From contig DPVV01000480.1 in NCBI GenBank assembly GCA_003526525.1, forward strand, positions 1 to 25,779: a stretch of DNA of 25,779 nt, in the 5' to 3' direction. Position 1 is the first letter of the stretch, and each line of letters begins with the position of its first letter. The notes beneath the pieces are model-generated. The model was not told the DNA's origin and did no database searches. It was given only the letters and a program-made list of their open reading frames with translations. The translations under genes and the position numbers were made by a program. Below are positions 6,456 to 15,524 of the stretch, in pieces. This stretch comes from Lachnoclostridium phytofermentans (lineage in GTDB: Bacteria; Bacillota; Clostridia; Lachnospirales; Lachnospiraceae).

Positions 6456-9149
6456 TCAACTCCAAATTTCCACACTTCCTACAATACCCGTCGGCTCTGT
6501 TATCTTTGAATAGAACATCAGGGAACGCATATCCTGAGGAAGGGATTTCACCTTCCTATCAAGGGTTGTGGCAACCTCAATCCTGATATGGTTCTCTCCG
6601 GTTCTTAATGCTTCTCCCAAAGGAAACTGATATGGCGGGCAGATTTTCATTCCAAGACAGTGGCCATTTAGCCAGACTTCAGCGCCTTCATAGACATCTG
6701 TAATATGAAGTAGCTCCTTTCCGGTTGGCATTCTATCATAAATAAACTCACTTTCATAACGTAAATAACCGGAAAAGGCAGGTAATACCCGGCCCATGCT
6801 TCTTAACTCCGTCGTAACTTCAACAGGATGAAACTCTGGATACCTACTGACTTCGGCACTGGAGATTCTCCATGCTGCATCCAGTCTGTATCCAGGCTTA
6901 GCCTTGAAATCGCCTTGTTCTTCCACCTCCTTCAGATCATCAAATAGAGCAACCACACTTTGATATGGTGTTAATCTGATATGTATGCTTGTTCCGTCTT
7001 CGGTATTTCTGTATTCTGCCGGAATTATCCTGTTGTCCATAGCATCATATAAGCTGACCTCTCCTTTTGATTTCACGGTTATCCAGCCATTGTATTCCTT
7101 ACCGATACTTTCATTGGAGAACATATATATCTCTGTCTGATCCTTACGATAATGGTAATAACGCAGCGCATCAAATTGATTGTCACTGCTAATTTCAAAT
7201 AATCTGTTATCCTTCAGTGTTTTTGACAAAGCCTCCAGAGAAACTACAATGCATTCGGACAATCCGTCAAGCAGCTGCTTCTCCTCTTCCTGCTTATCTA
7301 TATTACAGATTCCCTCCGGAAGCCCTTGAACAAAGAATACCGGGAAGCCCTTTTTTGATGCAGTACCAGCAAATTCAGCCACTTCCTTTGTGACAAATTC
7401 TGCATATGGGACAATAAAGCAGTCATAGCTTTCTCCATTCACCTGAAGACAGCCATCAAATGCTGCATTGTAAGCTGACATATCTGCAAAAACATCGGAG
7501 GGAAGAATATCAAAATCAATCTGGCTTTCCAGCAGCTCTCTGGCAACCTTCTGATTAAACATACAGCCGCCTGTCCATTCGGCTTCTCCGTGATACAATA
7601 CGGCTGCTGGTGCTATATGGGTACCTCCGTTCAATAGATGGCACATACGATTGGTGTAGTGCATCAACTTTTTAAAATAATTGAACTGAGGATCCTCTCC
7701 CCCGGCATAAAAATGAGGCGGGCAGTCCGAATCAGGAAAATCCTTTGGTGAAAATGCGTGAGGTACATATACATTAATACCTCTCACCAGAAAATGATCC
7801 ATCAGATATTTCATCATTCTTATCCCAAGCCTCCAACCGTAAGCTCCGAAGATTTCACACATAGCCCTTCCCTGTTTCTTCGGATCGATATGGGCAAAGG
7901 ACGAACCAAGCTTTCCGAGTTCATAATGATAAAACTCTCCATCCTTATCCGCACCCAGAAGTGCTTCTCTTTTATAATTTTCTCCTCCGGGAAGAACCTG
8001 ATCTCCGATATTATCAATTCCTGACATATGCTGGCCCATCATAGAGCGAAAAAAATGTCCCTGGCTGCTACCAAGTCTGCTATGCTGATTATTATCCTCC
8101 ACGATATGACCGATGTATTCCACTCCTCTTTCCTCACACCACTGTCCGATCTGTCTGGAAAAATTCTCTTCCACCAGTCTGGTCACACAGTCCATATAGG
8201 CATAGCGAACCCTGGCATTTACTTTCTCATCTGACATGTCGGTCCAGAGTGCAGGATAATAGGGCAAATACTCCTTACCTAGCTTCTCCTCTAGCATTTT
8301 CTCAAGCTGGCTACTCCAAGGAAGTGGTGCCTTTTTCTTTCCGATGGACTCATCAAAATTATAGCCGATGCTATTACCGAGGCAAGGTTCATCCGAAAAG
8401 AAGCCCGCAATCGTCTTCCCAAATTCTTCTTTGTAATGCTCATAATGAGGTTCATACACCGCATCAATTTGAATTCTACAGGAATCCCTATCGACCATAC
8501 TGATATAGTCGCAGCGCCCCTCACCGTTTCTGGTAATAAAAAGAACATTAATTCTCCAGGTACCCTGGGGAACGTCCCATATTAATTTTCCGTTCACAAT
8601 ATTCGTGGTAAGATCGATTCCTTCCCCAATCAAGGAAGAGTCCCTATCCATCTGATATGCACGAATGGACAGGATTCTGTCATCTGTAAAATAGCGCTTC
8701 TTCTCCGAGCTCATACCAAACATTTCAAGATTTAATCCAGAAGGCAGCATAATCGGCATCATCATGGCGGCAAGACTAACCTCAACCTCAGGTGTAGGGC
8801 CACTGACATCAATAAACTTCCGGCTAATGTACTGCTTACAGTATTTATCCTCTGACTCGGCAATTTTTCCGGCGGCATAGCCGGTAGGAAAATGTGCATC
8901 ATCCAGAATCCACAGCTTCATATCCCTTTTCTTAGCTTCATCAATAATGATATCCATATCATGCCACCAGCCTGATCCAAGATAATCCGGATGGGGTCTG
9001 GCCTCCACACAGACTGCACGAATACCGCAGCTATGGATTGCCTCCATATACTCCCGAAGCTTCCCTTCACTCTCTCCATGCTGCCAGAAAAATGGCAGAA
9101 TATAATTATCTTCCTTCTGTTCAATTAATTCTTTAATAAATGATTTCAT
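6456..9149 (-). CDS. GH106-like glycoside hydrolase with C-terminal jelly-roll domain
   Basis: A large cytosolic enzyme of 897 residues without a signal peptide. The N-terminal two thirds resemble the alpha-L-rhamnosidase family GH106 and related barrels: ILPFFWQHGE near the start, WWHDMDIIIDEAKKR, WILDDAHFPTGYAAGK, and GFFSDEPCLGN, a probable catalytic acidic site. The last part is a galactose-binding-like jelly roll (FSGYLRYESEF, YEGAEVWLNGHCLG, GENHIRIEVATTL), as in GH2 and GH106 proteins. The start MKSFIKEL is chosen over an ATG four codons upstream because GGAGG lies five bases before it. It follows two permease genes, which suggests it cleaves the imported oligosaccharide. Rhamnosidase activity is plausible, not shown; the family contains many uncharacterised specificities. 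Confidence 0.78.
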   Translation of the reverse strand: MKSFIKELIEQKEDNYILPFFWQHGESEGKLREYMEAIHSCGIRAVCVEARPHPDYLGSGWWHDMDIIIDEAKKRDMKLWILDDAHFPTGYAAGKIAESEDKYCKQYISRKFIDVSGPTPEVEVSLAAMMMPIMLPSGLNLEMFGMSSEKKRYFTDDRILSIRAYQMDRDSSLIGEGIDLTTNIVNGKLIWDVPQGTWRINVLFITRNGEGRCDYISMVDRDSCRIQIDAVYEPHYEHYKEEFGKTIAGFFSDEPCLGNSIGYNFDESIGKKKAPLPWSSQLEKMLEEKLGKEYLPYYPALWTDMSDEKVNARVRYAYMDCVTRLVEENFSRQIGQWCEERGVEYIGHIVEDNNQHSRLGSSQGHFFRSMMGQHMSGIDNIGDQVLPGGENYKREALLGADKDGEFYHYELGKLGSSFAHIDPKKQGRAMCEIFGAYGWRLGIRMMKYLMDHFLVRGINVYVPHAFSPKDFPDSDCPPHFYAGGEDPQFNYFKKLMHYTNRMCHLLNGGTHIAPAAVLYHGEAEWTGGCMFNQKVARELLESQIDFDILPSDVFADMSAYNAAFDGCLQVNGESYDCFIVPYAEFVTKEVAEFAGTASKKGFPVFFVQGLPEGICNIDKQEEEKQLLDGLSECIVVSLEALSKTLKDNRLFEISSDNQFDALRYYHYRKDQTEIYMFSNESIGKEYNGWITVKSKGEVSLYDAMDNRIIPAEYRNTEDGTSIHIRLTPYQSVVALFDDLKEVEEQGDFKAKPGYRLDAAWRISSAEVSRYPEFHPVEVTTELRSMGRVLPAFSGYLRYESEFIYDRMPTGKELLHITDVYEGAEVWLNGHCLGMKICPPYQFPLGEALRTGENHIRIEVATTLDRKVKSLPQDMRSLMFYSKITEPTGIVGSVEIWS

Positions 9150-9164
9150 TCTTACCTCCATTAT

Positions 9165-9180
9165 GCTGCCGTCCGGCAGC
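9165..9180. promoter_or_regulatory. GC-rich intercistronic hairpin
   Basis: GCTGCC-GTCC-GGCAGC is a perfect 6-bp (7 with a tight loop) GC-rich stem between the permease and glycosidase genes, ending about 15 bases before the glycosidase start. There is no T-run on the minus strand, so it is more likely an mRNA processing or stability element than a terminator. It could protect or uncouple the glycosidase message. Confidence 0.45.
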
Positions 9181-9236
9181 TTTTATGTTCAAAATGAATT
9201 TAATAATTCTTTACGAAACCAGTCAAACATCTCTGT

Positions 9237-10124
9237 TTAGCCCTTTACCGATCCAATCATGACACCTTTTACAAAATATTTCTGTACAAATGGATATACG
9301 CACAGGATGGGCAAGGTAGATACGATAATGGCAGCGTATTTTACCAGGGTCATATAAAGCTGTGCATTGGAAATCATATCCGCTTGATTGACAGCATCCC
9401 CCGAGGACTTAATTAACAGCTCCCGCATAAACATCTGAAGCGGTAGTAATGAAGTCTTAGTCGGAAGATAGATCATAGCGTTGAACCACTCGTTCCATTT
9501 ACCGATTGCGGTAAAAAGCATAACAACAGCAAAAGATGCCTTACATAACGGAAGAATAATCCGAAGCATAACAACGAAATCGTTCGCACCATCCATTCTT
9601 GCAGATTCCTCTAAACTGTCCGGTACACCCTGAATGGCAGTCCGCATGATAATAATGTTGAATACGCTTAATGCACTGGGAATCAGCATGGCCCATCTGG
9701 TATCAATCATATTCAGATTACGTACTACCATATAAGAAGGAATCATTCCACCGTTAAAAAGCATGGTAAATATCATAAACAGCATAAGAAAGTTCCTGTA
9801 ACGAAAGGTCTTTTTGGATACAATATAGCCTCCCATCACAGATAGGATACCGGTTATGGCACACTGGGCAATTACATAAAAGATGGTGTTTGCATAGCCG
9901 GTGAGCAGTCCCTTAAAGTTAAGAATAATTTTATATGCTGTTACGGACGGCTGTCCCAGCGGTCTTAAGATTAATCCGCTTGTCGCATTTACCAAGGTCG
10001 GATCACTGACGGAAGCCATTGCCACATGCCACATAGGAATAATACAGATAATGCAAAGGGCGATCATGAATAAGTAATTAAATATTGTAAAAATGATTTC
10101 ACCAAAACTTTTTTTCTTTACCAT
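9237..10124 (-). CDS. Carbohydrate ABC transporter permease, LplC/YtcP type
   Basis: A 295-residue inner-membrane protein with about six membrane segments. The binding-protein-dependent transport motif is visible as EESARMDGANDFVVMLRIILP near residues 170-190 (EAA loop contacting the ATPase). It closes with the family-typical YPFVQKYFVKGVMIGSVKG. It is the second permease of the heterodimeric channel and starts 17 bases after the LplB-like gene ends. No ATPase gene is in the window; such importers often share an MsmX-type ATPase encoded elsewhere (known for the family). Confidence 0.92.
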   Translation of the reverse strand: MVKKKSFGEIIFTIFNYLFMIALCIICIIPMWHVAMASVSDPTLVNATSGLILRPLGQPSVTAYKIILNFKGLLTGYANTIFYVIAQCAITGILSVMGGYIVSKKTFRYRNFLMLFMIFTMLFNGGMIPSYMVVRNLNMIDTRWAMLIPSALSVFNIIIMRTAIQGVPDSLEESARMDGANDFVVMLRIILPLCKASFAVVMLFTAIGKWNEWFNAMIYLPTKTSLLPLQMFMRELLIKSSGDAVNQADMISNAQLYMTLVKYAAIIVSTLPILCVYPFVQKYFVKGVMIGSVKG

Positions 10125-10141
10125 AGTCCTATCCCTTTCTT

Positions 10142-11116
10142 CTAAAACAGACTAGTATCTGAACATTTCGCACTGATTTTATTGGTAATCAACAGCAAGG
10201 CTGTGGCTATCAGGGAATTAAACAATCCTACGGCGGCACTCAAGCCATAATTATAATTCTGTAATCCTTCCCGGTAAACATAGGTATTGATTACATCAGC
10301 CGTTTTGTAGATGGACGGATTATACAATAGAAGAATTTTATCACTGCTTACCTGTAGTAGAGTACTAATGCGCAGGATCAGCATAATGATTATGGTTGGT
10401 GCAATACTAGGAAGTGTAATATGTATGGTCTGTTTGATGCGGTTCGCCCCATCCATGACCGCAGCCTCATAAAGTTCCTGATCAACACTGCTGAGTGAAG
10501 CAATATAGATGATACTTCCGTAGCCTAAGCCCTGCCACAGGTTTGAAAGGACAAAAATCGGTCTGAAATAACTCGATATTCCCAGAAGATTACGCCCCCC
10601 ACTATTTGTCACCCCTGCTACCAGATTGGACAGGACTCCACCGCTGGCACAGAAATCCGTGATTAAACCGCATAAAACAACAGAGGATATAAAGTATGGC
10701 ATGTAACTAATTGTCTGAACAGTCTTTTTAAATCTCTTAGTAGTAATTTCATTTAATAATAAGGCAAAAATAATCGGTGCAGGAAAGCCGACAATTAAAT
10801 CAAGCGCACCCAGTACCACTGTATTCTTCATAAGTCTCAGGAAATAAGGCCCATGAAAGAATGCTCTAAAATTATCAAAGCCTACCCAGTCACTTCCTAT
10901 TAACCCCTTTACCGGAGAGTATTTTTCAAAGGCCATTAGAATTCCACCCATTGGGACATAGCAGAATATTATGAACCAGATTACGATCGGCAGGCTCATC
11001 AGATAAATAAGCTTATTCTTTTTAAAATCATAACCTATATTATGAGGAAGTGCCCTCAACCCCTTTCCTTCAATATATCCCTGTGCCTTTTTCTTCTTTT
11101 TCTGTTTATGTTCCAT
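10142..11116 (-). CDS. Carbohydrate ABC transporter permease, LplB/YteP type
   Basis: A 324-residue inner-membrane protein with six predicted membrane segments after a very lysine-rich N-terminus (KQKKKKKAQG). Family motifs: LMSLPIVIWFIIFCYVPMGG, FDNFRAFF, and the EAA-like loop YEAAVMDGANRIKQTIHITLP. The longest frame starts 13 codons earlier, but ATG at 11116 is chosen because GGGAGG lies five bases before it and the longer version would run through the operator at 11135-11148. It is the first gene of the operon LplB-LplC-GH106-like-TetR. Confidence 0.92.
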   Translation of the reverse strand: MEHKQKKKKKAQGYIEGKGLRALPHNIGYDFKKNKLIYLMSLPIVIWFIIFCYVPMGGILMAFEKYSPVKGLIGSDWVGFDNFRAFFHGPYFLRLMKNTVVLGALDLIVGFPAPIIFALLLNEITTKRFKKTVQTISYMPYFISSVVLCGLITDFCASGGVLSNLVAGVTNSGGRNLLGISSYFRPIFVLSNLWQGLGYGSIIYIASLSSVDQELYEAAVMDGANRIKQTIHITLPSIAPTIIIMLILRISTLLQVSSDKILLLYNPSIYKTADVINTYVYREGLQNYNYGLSAAVGLFNSLIATALLLITNKISAKCSDTSLF

Positions 11117-11134
11117 AATATCCTCCCATATAAC

Positions 11135-11186
11135 TAAGTGCTTACTTAACAACACCTATAATAAATGCTTTTTTTTCGTTTGTCAA
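11135..11186 (-). promoter_or_regulatory. Permease-operon promoter with downstream operator
   Basis: Minus strand TTGACA (11181-11186), a 17-base spacer, then TATTAT (11158-11163). About ten bases downstream lies TAAGTGCTTACTTA (11135-11148), a near-copy of the candidate TetR operator, at about the transcription start and ending 18 bases before the start codon. Confidence 0.8.
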
Positions 11187-11219
11187 CCTTAAAACTTAAT
11201 ATTATTAGTCACATTTTAT

Positions 11220-11237
11220 TAAGTAAACATTTACTTA
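11220..11237. promoter_or_regulatory. Extended operator-like palindrome between the divergent promoters
   Basis: TAAGTAAACATTTACTTA is a perfect 18-bp palindrome built from the same TAAGT/ACTTA half-sites as the flanking operators, but spaced four bases wider. It lies between the two -35 boxes. It could be a third binding site or a DNA-loop anchor. Confidence 0.65.
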
Positions 11238-11300
11238 CATTAATCCTCTATACTTCCATATTTATAAGGATTTTCATGTATCATTATTTAAAATAATGTA

Positions 11301-11351
11301 TTGACATTATTATTCCATGATAGTATATTAATTATGTAAGTATTTACTTAC
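11301..11351 (+). promoter_or_regulatory. Binding-protein promoter with operator
   Basis: TTGACA (11301-11306), a 17-base spacer and TATATT (11324-11329). The palindrome GTAAGTATTTACTTAC (11336-11351) follows about seven bases downstream, covering the likely start of transcription. The layout mirrors the permease promoter on the other strand. GGAGG precedes the ATG at 11376. Confidence 0.82.
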
Positions 11352-11375
11352 CTAATAATTTATGGAGGATGTTTT

Positions 11376-13046
11376 ATGAAAGGATTTTTGTGTAAAATTC
11401 TAAACCGTATTACAGCTTTAGCGCTATGTGTTTTATTGCTTGCTACCATATTCACAGGCTGCCAGAAAAGCAATGACGACACCGATTCATCGGACACAGC
11501 CGACAGTCGCGGGGTATCAGCAACTGTGGCTCCTGAACAAACGGCTCTGAAAGAGCTAATGCTTCCGTTAACCGCGCAAAAAGAGGAGTTAACCGTATGG
11601 ACCATCTACGATAATAACTCGATACCCGAGCCAAACAATCTTCCAGGGGTGAAAGCAATGGAAGCAGCAACCAATGTACATATTAACTGGGTACCGGTAT
11701 CTGTATCCATGGCTAGTGAAAAATTCGGTCTTATGCTTTCGTCCTCGGAACTGCCGGATATCATATATGGAGCCGGGCTCGCCGATTACCCAGGTGGAAG
11801 TGAAAAGGGTGTTGAAGATGGATTCCTACTTGACTGCACAGATCTAGTCAATCTTTATATGCCAAACTATCGGGGCTTTATCGATGCGGATTCAGCACTA
11901 AAAAAAGAAGTAATGACGGATGCTGGAAAATACATTGGCATTTATGGTCTCAATTCCAGCGATACCGCAATTGAAGGAGAAAAGGAATATGCAGGACTTG
12001 CTGTCCGTAAAGATATTCTAGATTCACTGGGGCTAGATATTCCGAGTACCATCTCCGAATGGCATGATGCTCTTACTGCTGCGAAAAACGCAGGAATGGC
12101 GAAGCCCTTACTGCTTACGCTAAACGGTTATGGTTTTACCGGCTCCTTCATTACCGCCTTTGGTATCTATCCTGAATTCTATCAGGTAGACAATACCGTA
12201 AAATTCGGTCCCGTTGAAGAAGGCTATAAGAACTGGCTGGATACTATGCGTCAATGGTATTCGGAAGGCTTGATTGATCCTGACTTTATGATTAATCCTA
12301 CCGGCATTGCAGATGCGCAGAATATTATGAATGATACTTCCCTTGCCTTTACAACAATCTGGACCTATACCAGCTACGGAGCCCTTCTAAACAGACTGAC
12401 TAACAACGAAAAATGTAATATTACAGCTGTAACTAATCCGGTTCTGAATAAAGGAGATACACCCTATGTCATAAAGTCATCAAATGGAGCTAGCGGTAAT
12501 CCTGCTTATATTACCTCCCGTTGCAAAAATCCGAAGCTTGCTGCCATGTGGCTGGATTATCAATATACACAGGAAGGTATGCTATCCAACTTCTACGGTG
12601 TGGAAAATGAATCCTATACCGTAGCTTCCGATAAAACCTTATCCTTTACAGACAAAGTCATGAAAAATCCTGATGGCTTAAGTGCTACCGAAGCTCTTAA
12701 ATATTATGCAAGAGGCAATGGTCTGGGGCTTTATAATTGGGAATATCTTGAGCATTTCTATATAGGTGCTGAAGGTCTTCTTGAAAGTAAAAACATCTGG
12801 GATGACCAGAAAACCAACATGCTCTCCAGAAGAATTACCTTGACGGAAGAAGAAGGCAGCTCATACAACAGCCTATATACGGCTATTCAAACCATGGTTC
12901 GAGAATATGCCGCAAAATATATAATGGGACTAGAGGCACAGGATTCCTATGACAGCTTTAAGAACAGCCTTCAAGACAGCGGTTTGGGAGAGTGCCTCGG
13001 GTATCAACAGGCAGCTCTTGACCGTTATAACAACAGAGGCAAATAA
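11376..13046 (+). CDS. Extracellular sugar-binding lipoprotein of the ABC importer (LplA type)
   Basis: A 556-residue secreted lipoprotein. The N-terminus is a lipoprotein signal peptide: positive MKGFLCKILNR, a hydrophobic core, and the lipobox IFTGC with the lipidated Cys at residue 29, followed by an acidic/serine linker. The mature part is a family-1-like solute-binding protein (VWTIYDNNSIPEP, DIIYGAGLADYPG, LAVRKDILDSLGLDIPSTI, and aromatic residues such as WLDTMRQWYSEGLIDPDFM). The length fits the LplA group. It would capture the oligosaccharide and deliver it to the permeases encoded divergently. It is the only intact plus-strand gene in the sugar locus and shares operators with the permease operon. 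Confidence 0.92.
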   Translation: MKGFLCKILNRITALALCVLLLATIFTGCQKSNDDTDSSDTADSRGVSATVAPEQTALKELMLPLTAQKEELTVWTIYDNNSIPEPNNLPGVKAMEAATNVHINWVPVSVSMASEKFGLMLSSSELPDIIYGAGLADYPGGSEKGVEDGFLLDCTDLVNLYMPNYRGFIDADSALKKEVMTDAGKYIGIYGLNSSDTAIEGEKEYAGLAVRKDILDSLGLDIPSTISEWHDALTAAKNAGMAKPLLLTLNGYGFTGSFITAFGIYPEFYQVDNTVKFGPVEEGYKNWLDTMRQWYSEGLIDPDFMINPTGIADAQNIMNDTSLAFTTIWTYTSYGALLNRLTNNEKCNITAVTNPVLNKGDTPYVIKSSNGASGNPAYITSRCKNPKLAAMWLDYQYTQEGMLSNFYGVENESYTVASDKTLSFTDKVMKNPDGLSATEALKYYARGNGLGLYNWEYLEHFYIGAEGLLESKNIWDDQKTNMLSRRITLTEEEGSSYNSLYTAIQTMVREYAAKYIMGLEAQDSYDSFKNSLQDSGLGECLGYQQAALDRYNNRGK

Positions 13047-13086
13047 ATAGCTTTATAATTCAATTGTGATGAAACCACGTAATAAG

Positions 13087-13128
13087 AACGCGTCGCACTA
13101 TAGCTTTTCAGCTGGAATGCGACGCGTT
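13087..13128. terminator. Bidirectional terminator between convergent genes
   Basis: AACGCGTCGCA (13087-13097) pairs perfectly with TGCGACGCGTT (13118-13128). T-rich sequence lies on the plus-strand exit side, with AT-rich sequence on the other. It separates the binding-protein gene (plus) from the GH3 gene (minus) and probably serves both. Confidence 0.85.
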
Positions 13129-13143
13129 TCTATCTTTATTAAG

Positions 13144-15387
13144 TTATTTCAGCTGCTCCTTTAGTACATAGATTAATTCCTTCATCTGATCCTCTGTAAT
13201 CTTCGAAAATCCAAACAGTGCCCTAAGCGGCAGCCCACCAGTCATTTCTTTTAGCATCTCATTGGAACTGCCAAAGCCTGATGCATTGCCTCCATTAGAC
13301 TTCGAAAGCATCGTCGACATAATCGGTGCGGTTTTGGGGTTCTTTAACAATGAGCCTATCGTTGTATTCTCATCTACCCGGAAAGGAATCTCCCTTACAG
13401 GAGTGAACTTAACCTTCTCCGATAGACGAATTTCTGCAGAGGAATGAGCCAGTAAAAGCTCATAGGTTCCACCGGCAGCATACCAGTCTCCGATTTCTTC
13501 GTTATACCAGGATAGAGAACGGGCGTCGATTTCAAAGGTTACCGACTTCGTCTCTCCCGGTTTAAGCTCTACCTTGGCAAATCCCTTTAACTCTTTTACA
13601 GGCCTGCCCGGGGTACCGGTACGGTCACCGACATAAAGCTGCACTACTTCTTTTCCTGCCATCTTTCCTGAATTGGTGATCTGTGCCGTTACGGTTATAC
13701 TCTCACCCTCTGTAAAATAACCACGAGTTACCTGCATATCATGATAGGAGAATTCGGTATAGGACAGTCCATGGCCAAAGGGGAATAATACCGGGATTTT
13801 TTTAGCCTCATAATAACGGTAACCGATATAAATCCCTTCTGAATAAACGACCTTTTTGCCATCTCCAGGGAAATTCAAATAGGACGGGGTATCCTCAAGT
13901 CGAAGCGGAAAGGTTTCTGCCAGTCTGCCACAGGGATTTGCATCTGCATATAATAGGGCATCTGTTGCCTCACCGACTCCCTGACCTGCAAGAAACATTT
14001 CAAGAATAGCATTCACCTTATCTGCCCAGGGCACTTCCACAGCAGAGCCATTATGAAGAACTACGATGGTATTCTTTTGCACTCCCGCTATCTGCTCAAT
14101 CAGTCGGTTCTGACATTCCGGTAGCCTCATATGTTTTCTGTCAATACCCTCAGAATCAAAGGATTCGGGTAATCCGGCAAAGATAACAGCTGCATCCGCT
14201 TTGGATGCTGCTTTGACTGCTTCTTCAAAATGGGATTGATCTTCTAGATCCTTGTCATGTGGGAAGCCCTCCGCATAAATTATATTGGGATTTTTATCCC
14301 TACCGGTATCTAATGCATTCGTTACCCTGCTGGCATGAATGTGGCTGGAGCCTCCTCCTTGATACCGCGGTATTTTGGCAAAGGCACCTATGTAGGCAAC
14401 TTTTGTCTGACGGCTCAGGGGCAGCGCACCTTCATTCTTCAAAAGAACAGCACATTCCTTTGCCATATCTGTTGCTATCTTGTGATGCTCCTCTATGTCA
14501 TATTGCGTATTGGTAGCATCGGCTTGGGAATATTGGAATATAACCTTAAGAATGCGTTCCACAGCTAAATCCAATAGTTCCTCTGGGAGCAAGCCTTCTC
14601 TGACTGCTTTCACAATCTGTTCATCACGAATACCGTTAGAAGAGGGCATCTCAAGCTCCAGTCCTGCCTCAATACTCTTTACTCTGTCGTTAACAGCTCC
14701 CCAGTCCGACATTACGAAGCCCTCGAAGCCCCATTCCTCACGCAGGATATCCGTAAGCAACTTTTTATTTTCACTGGCATATTCCCCATTAATTTTGTTA
14801 TAGCTGCTCATTACGGTCCAAGGTCCTGCCTCTTTCACAGCCATCTCAAAGCCTGCCAGATAGATTTCACGCAGCGTACGTTCATCCACCTCTGAGGAGC
14901 AGGTCATGCGGTAGGTCTCCTGATTATTAACAGCATAATGCTTTAGGCTGGTACCTACCTCCCATTCCTGAATCCCCTTGATCTGTGCTGAAGAAAGCTT
15001 ACCAGTCAGATAAGGGTCCTCTGAGAAATATTCAAAATTACGACCGCAAAGTGGGCTTCTCTTAATATTAACGGCAGGTCCCAGTAAAATCGCTATATTC
15101 TCTGATCTGCATTCTTCACCCAGCGCACTGCCCATCCGATATAATAAGTTCTCATCAAAGCTGGAAGCGCTCGCACACGCTGGAGAAAAGCATACAGCAG
15201 CAACACTCTGGTTCAGACCGAGATGATCTGCTTCCCCTTCCTGCTTGCGAAGACCATGCGGGCCGTCCGTTACCATCACGGCCGGAATGCCTAGTCTTTC
15301 CACTGCTTTCGTATGCCAGAAATCTGCACCGGAGCATAATCCTGCCTTTTCCTCCAATGTCATTTGTTTGATCAGGTCTTTGATCAT
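13144..15387 (-). CDS. Glycoside hydrolase family 3 beta-glycosidase
   Basis: A cytosolic GH3 enzyme of 747 residues. Domain order: N-terminal barrel starting MTLEEKAGLCSGADFWHT with MVTDGPHGLRK near 38-48; the substrate KH motif (SLKHYAVNNQE) near 148-157; nucleophile Asp in VMSDWGAV near 228; the second sandwich domain (AYIGAFAKIPRYQGGGSSHI); and a fibronectin III-like domain (GKEVVQLYVGD...VKELKGFAKVELKPGET). A C-terminal extension of about 80 residues, rich in Met, Ser and Gly, follows the FnIII domain. The start MIKDLI is chosen because GGAGGG lies four bases before it. It is the last gene of the operon. Substrate could be beta-glucoside, xyloside or similar. Confidence 0.92.
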   Translation of the reverse strand: MIKDLIKQMTLEEKAGLCSGADFWHTKAVERLGIPAVMVTDGPHGLRKQEGEADHLGLNQSVAAVCFSPACASASSFDENLLYRMGSALGEECRSENIAILLGPAVNIKRSPLCGRNFEYFSEDPYLTGKLSSAQIKGIQEWEVGTSLKHYAVNNQETYRMTCSSEVDERTLREIYLAGFEMAVKEAGPWTVMSSYNKINGEYASENKKLLTDILREEWGFEGFVMSDWGAVNDRVKSIEAGLELEMPSSNGIRDEQIVKAVREGLLPEELLDLAVERILKVIFQYSQADATNTQYDIEEHHKIATDMAKECAVLLKNEGALPLSRQTKVAYIGAFAKIPRYQGGGSSHIHASRVTNALDTGRDKNPNIIYAEGFPHDKDLEDQSHFEEAVKAASKADAAVIFAGLPESFDSEGIDRKHMRLPECQNRLIEQIAGVQKNTIVVLHNGSAVEVPWADKVNAILEMFLAGQGVGEATDALLYADANPCGRLAETFPLRLEDTPSYLNFPGDGKKVVYSEGIYIGYRYYEAKKIPVLFPFGHGLSYTEFSYHDMQVTRGYFTEGESITVTAQITNSGKMAGKEVVQLYVGDRTGTPGRPVKELKGFAKVELKPGETKSVTFEIDARSLSWYNEEIGDWYAAGGTYELLLAHSSAEIRLSEKVKFTPVREIPFRVDENTTIGSLLKNPKTAPIMSTMLSKSNGGNASGFGSSNEMLKEMTGGLPLRALFGFSKITEDQMKELIYVLKEQLK

Positions 15388-15450
15388 AAGTCCCTCCATT
15401 CCTGCGCAAGAATTCTGCGCATTATCTATTTCGATGAACGATCATTTTTT

Positions 15451-15524
15451 TGAATGAACATTGCTGAATGAACATTTGTTAAATAATCATTCGTTTAATG
15501 AACATTCGTTGAACGAACATTAGT
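15451..15524. repeat. Tandem 15-bp repeat across the esterase stop codon
   Basis: Five consecutive units, the first of 14 and the others of 15 bases, with consensus TGAATGAACATTCGT. Units start at 15451, 15465, 15480, 15495 and 15510. The last two lie inside the esterase gene and encode STNVR/STNVH; the stop codon falls at the edge of the fourth. The others lie in the 107-base gap before the GH3 gene. Confidence 0.8.

Noticed and set aside
8249..8503. Plus-strand frames inside the GH106-like gene
   Set aside because: Antisense shadows of a strong coding region, with no signal of their own.
11117..11155. Longer N-terminus for the LplB-like permease
   Set aside because: It would extend through the operator and to the transcription start; the later ATG has a strong ribosome binding site.
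14259..14803. Plus-strand frames of 77-102 codons within the GH3 gene
   Set aside because: They are antisense to conserved GH3 catalytic sequence and show no protein-like pattern.
15451..15524. Tandem units considered as a CRISPR array
   Set aside because: Units are directly adjacent at 15 bases with no unique spacers, and no cas genes are present.
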